Shown here piece after piece: positions 5,120 through 6,404 of a stretch of 6,404 nt of DNA (the first letter of the stretch is position 1; each line of letters starts with the position of its first letter). The position numbers were made by a program, and so were the translations under genes. The notes under the pieces were generated by a model. The model was given only the letters and a program-made list of their open reading frames with translations. It was not told the origin of the DNA and searched no databases. The DNA is from Methanobacteriota archaeon (lineage in GTDB: Archaea > Halobacteriota > Methanosarcinia > Methanosarcinales > Methanosarcinaceae), in NCBI GenBank assembly GCA_030837265.1, contig JAUPKV010000390.1, positions 1-6,404 of the forward strand, in the 5' to 3' direction.

Positions 5120-6319
5120 ATGAGAGTAATGGAAGTATGCCAGGAGTTTCCTAACAGGTATTATCCTCAGCTAGGTACATTCATAAAACAGAGCATTGAT
5201 TCAATTTCAAGCCAAAATGTGGATATTACTGTTGTTTCCCCAAAGCCTTTTGTAATACCTTTTTCCGCATTTCCGTATCACAATTTTTCCAAGCTGCCAG
5301 GAATAGAACATACCGAAAAGTACGACATTCACTACCCACGCTATATATATGCTGTTCCTAAAAAGTATTTTTACCCTATTACCGGAATTTCATATTCTCA
5401 CTTTGTTTCCAGATATGCAAACAAAAATATAAAGCCAAAACCGGATTTGATTCACGCACACTTTTCATATCCTGATGGATTTGGCATGATGGGGCTTGCA
5501 AAGAGATGGAACGTTCCCCTTGTGATAAGCGCACTTGGTACAATTGAACGGAAAGTCGCTTATGAGGAATCACATACTTCAAGGAAGATAATAAAAGCAA
5601 TGAATTTTGCTGACCGGATCCTTTCTGTTAGTGAAGACCTGAGACTCCACATAATAAACCTCGGAATAAACGAAAATAAAGTTATTGTAGTCCCGAATGG
5701 TGTTGATACGGAGAAATTCAAACCTCTTGGAAAAGAGAATGTGCGGAACCTACTTAACTTACCTGTAGATAAAAATATAGTTCTGTTTGTAGGAGCTCTC
5801 AGAACTATAAAAGGAGTGGACTATCTGATTGAGGCTGCAAAAAATTTTGTGAATGCAAATACTGAACTTTACCTCGTCGGAAGGGATGACGGCCTGAAAA
5901 AAAAGCTTGTAAAAATGGCACAAGAACTCAGGATCACAGATTTCGTAAAATTTGTCGGGCCTATAAACCATGATGATATTCCACTCTGGACCTCAGCCTC
6001 AGATATTCTGGTATTGCCTTCTCTTTCGGAAGGAAGGCCAAACGTAGTACTCGAAGCTCTTGCCTGTGAAGTCCCTGTAGTGGCAACGGACGTAGGAGGC
6101 ATTCCGGAACTGATGATCAATGGAGAAACTGGCTATCTGGTACCTGCAAAAGATTCTCTGGAGTTATCGAAAAAAGTTAATAAGCTGCTTGAAGATGTGA
6201 GTCTGAGAGAAAAAATGGGAAAACTCGGGCGTAAGAGCATAATCGAGCGTGGCCTTACATGGGAAGCGCACGCAAAAAAGACCGTGGATATATTCTCTGA
6301 ACTTCTGCAAGGCGTTTGA
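5120..6319 (+). CDS. GT4-family GT-B glycosyltransferase
   Basis: The 399-residue product has the full GT4 layout. The N-terminal acceptor domain starts MRVMEVCQEFPN, has a glycine-bearing loop PQLGTFIKQ (16-24), PDLIHAHFSYPDGFG (108-122) and PLVISALGT (133-141), and ends VVPNGVDTEKFKP (190-202). The donor domain has FVGALRTIKGVDYLIEAA (223-240) with R228 and K231 where GT4 enzymes bind the nucleotide-sugar phosphates, YLVGRDDG (251-258), FVGPINHDDIPLWTSASD (278-295), and an intact EX7E motif (E304 and E312) followed by ALACEVPVVATDVGG. By family knowledge it transfers a sugar from an activated donor with retention of configuration; donor and acceptor are not readable. No membrane helix is evident, so it is likely cytoplasmic or membrane-associated. 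It diverges from the other glycosyltransferase gene and probably acts in the same surface-glycan pathway as it and the flippase. Confidence 0.96.
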   Translation: MRVMEVCQEFPNRYYPQLGTFIKQSIDSISSQNVDITVVSPKPFVIPFSAFPYHNFSKLPGIEHTEKYDIHYPRYIYAVPKKYFYPITGISYSHFVSRYANKNIKPKPDLIHAHFSYPDGFGMMGLAKRWNVPLVISALGTIERKVAYEESHTSRKIIKAMNFADRILSVSEDLRLHIINLGINENKVIVVPNGVDTEKFKPLGKENVRNLLNLPVDKNIVLFVGALRTIKGVDYLIEAAKNFVNANTELYLVGRDDGLKKKLVKMAQELRITDFVKFVGPINHDDIPLWTSASDILVLPSLSEGRPNVVLEALACEVPVVATDVGGIPELMINGETGYLVPAKDSLELSKKVNKLLEDVSLREKMGKLGRKSIIERGLTWEAHAKKTVDIFSELLQGV

Positions 6320-6332
6320 AATAATGTTTTGA

Positions 6333-6340
6333 TTTAAAAT
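6333..6340 (+). promoter_or_regulatory. Weak TATA-like box for a gene beyond the right edge
   Basis: TTTAAAAT lies 14 bases after the glycosyltransferase stop codon. A start about 25 bases downstream would give a leader of roughly 40 bases to the window end, where GGTGAT appears. The flanks are A/T-rich, so support is thin. Confidence 0.2.
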
Positions 6341-6398
6341 TAAAAAAGGACTTACACACTTGAGCTACAAGACCAAAAGTAATAATTCGTAACTTTTT

Positions 6399-6404
6399 GG
6401 TGAT
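6399..6404 (+). promoter_or_regulatory. Possible ribosome binding site of a gene starting just outside the window
   Basis: The window ends in TTTTTGGTGAT. GGTGAT is the same core that abuts the flippase ATG, so a plus-strand gene may begin at or just after base 6405. The start itself is not visible. Confidence 0.3.

Noticed and set aside
1..6404. CRISPR array, tRNA/rRNA genes, mobile elements
   Set aside because: No regularly spaced repeats, tRNA cloverleaf signatures, rRNA segments or transposase/integrase motifs were recognised.

Overview
The window reads as chromosomal DNA of a methanogenic archaeon, most likely Methanosarcina or a close relative. The evidence is archaeal TATA/BRE promoter elements (for example AAAAGGA-TTTAAATA and GAGAGAAG-TATTTATA), GGTGAT-type ribosome binding sites close to start codons, very A/T-rich spacers, U-rich candidate terminators, and a cohesin/dockerin gene pair of a kind known from Archaeoglobus and Methanosarcina. 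The genus is inferred; no ribosomal or other marker gene is present.

Left part (1-1596, minus strand): a two-gene operon. The first gene (994..1596) encodes a small secreted cohesin-domain protein with a C-terminal membrane-anchor-like segment. The second (992 down to beyond base 1) starts one base after the first gene's stop codon. It encodes a secreted protein with an N-terminal dockerin (two EF-hand-like calcium loops) followed by a periplasmic-binding-protein domain of the iron-siderophore/cobalamin (FecB/BtuF-like) type. The protein has no lipobox cysteine. The simplest reading is that the binding protein is held at the cell surface by docking on the membrane-anchored cohesin, instead of by its own lipid anchor. 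This is the most interesting system in the window.

Middle and right part (1963-6319): cell-surface polysaccharide or glycoprotein-glycan genes. These are a Wzx-type lipid-linked oligosaccharide flippase (1963..3417, minus), a GT-B glycosyltransferase with a variant catalytic motif (3810..4991, minus), and a canonical GT4-type glycosyltransferase with an intact EX7E motif (5120..6319, plus). The two glycosyltransferase genes diverge from a short spacer whose TATA-like octamer reads acceptably on both strands. The likely division of labour is that the two transferases add sugars to a lipid carrier on the cytoplasmic face and the flippase moves the product across the membrane. The sugars and the final acceptor cannot be read from sequence.

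Spacers: 1597-1962 (366 b) and 3418-3809 (392 b) hold no convincing genes, only candidate promoters, terminators and A/T-rich palindromes. The last 85 bases end in GGTGAT, which may be the ribosome binding site of a gene starting just outside the window. No RNA genes, CRISPR arrays or mobile elements were seen.
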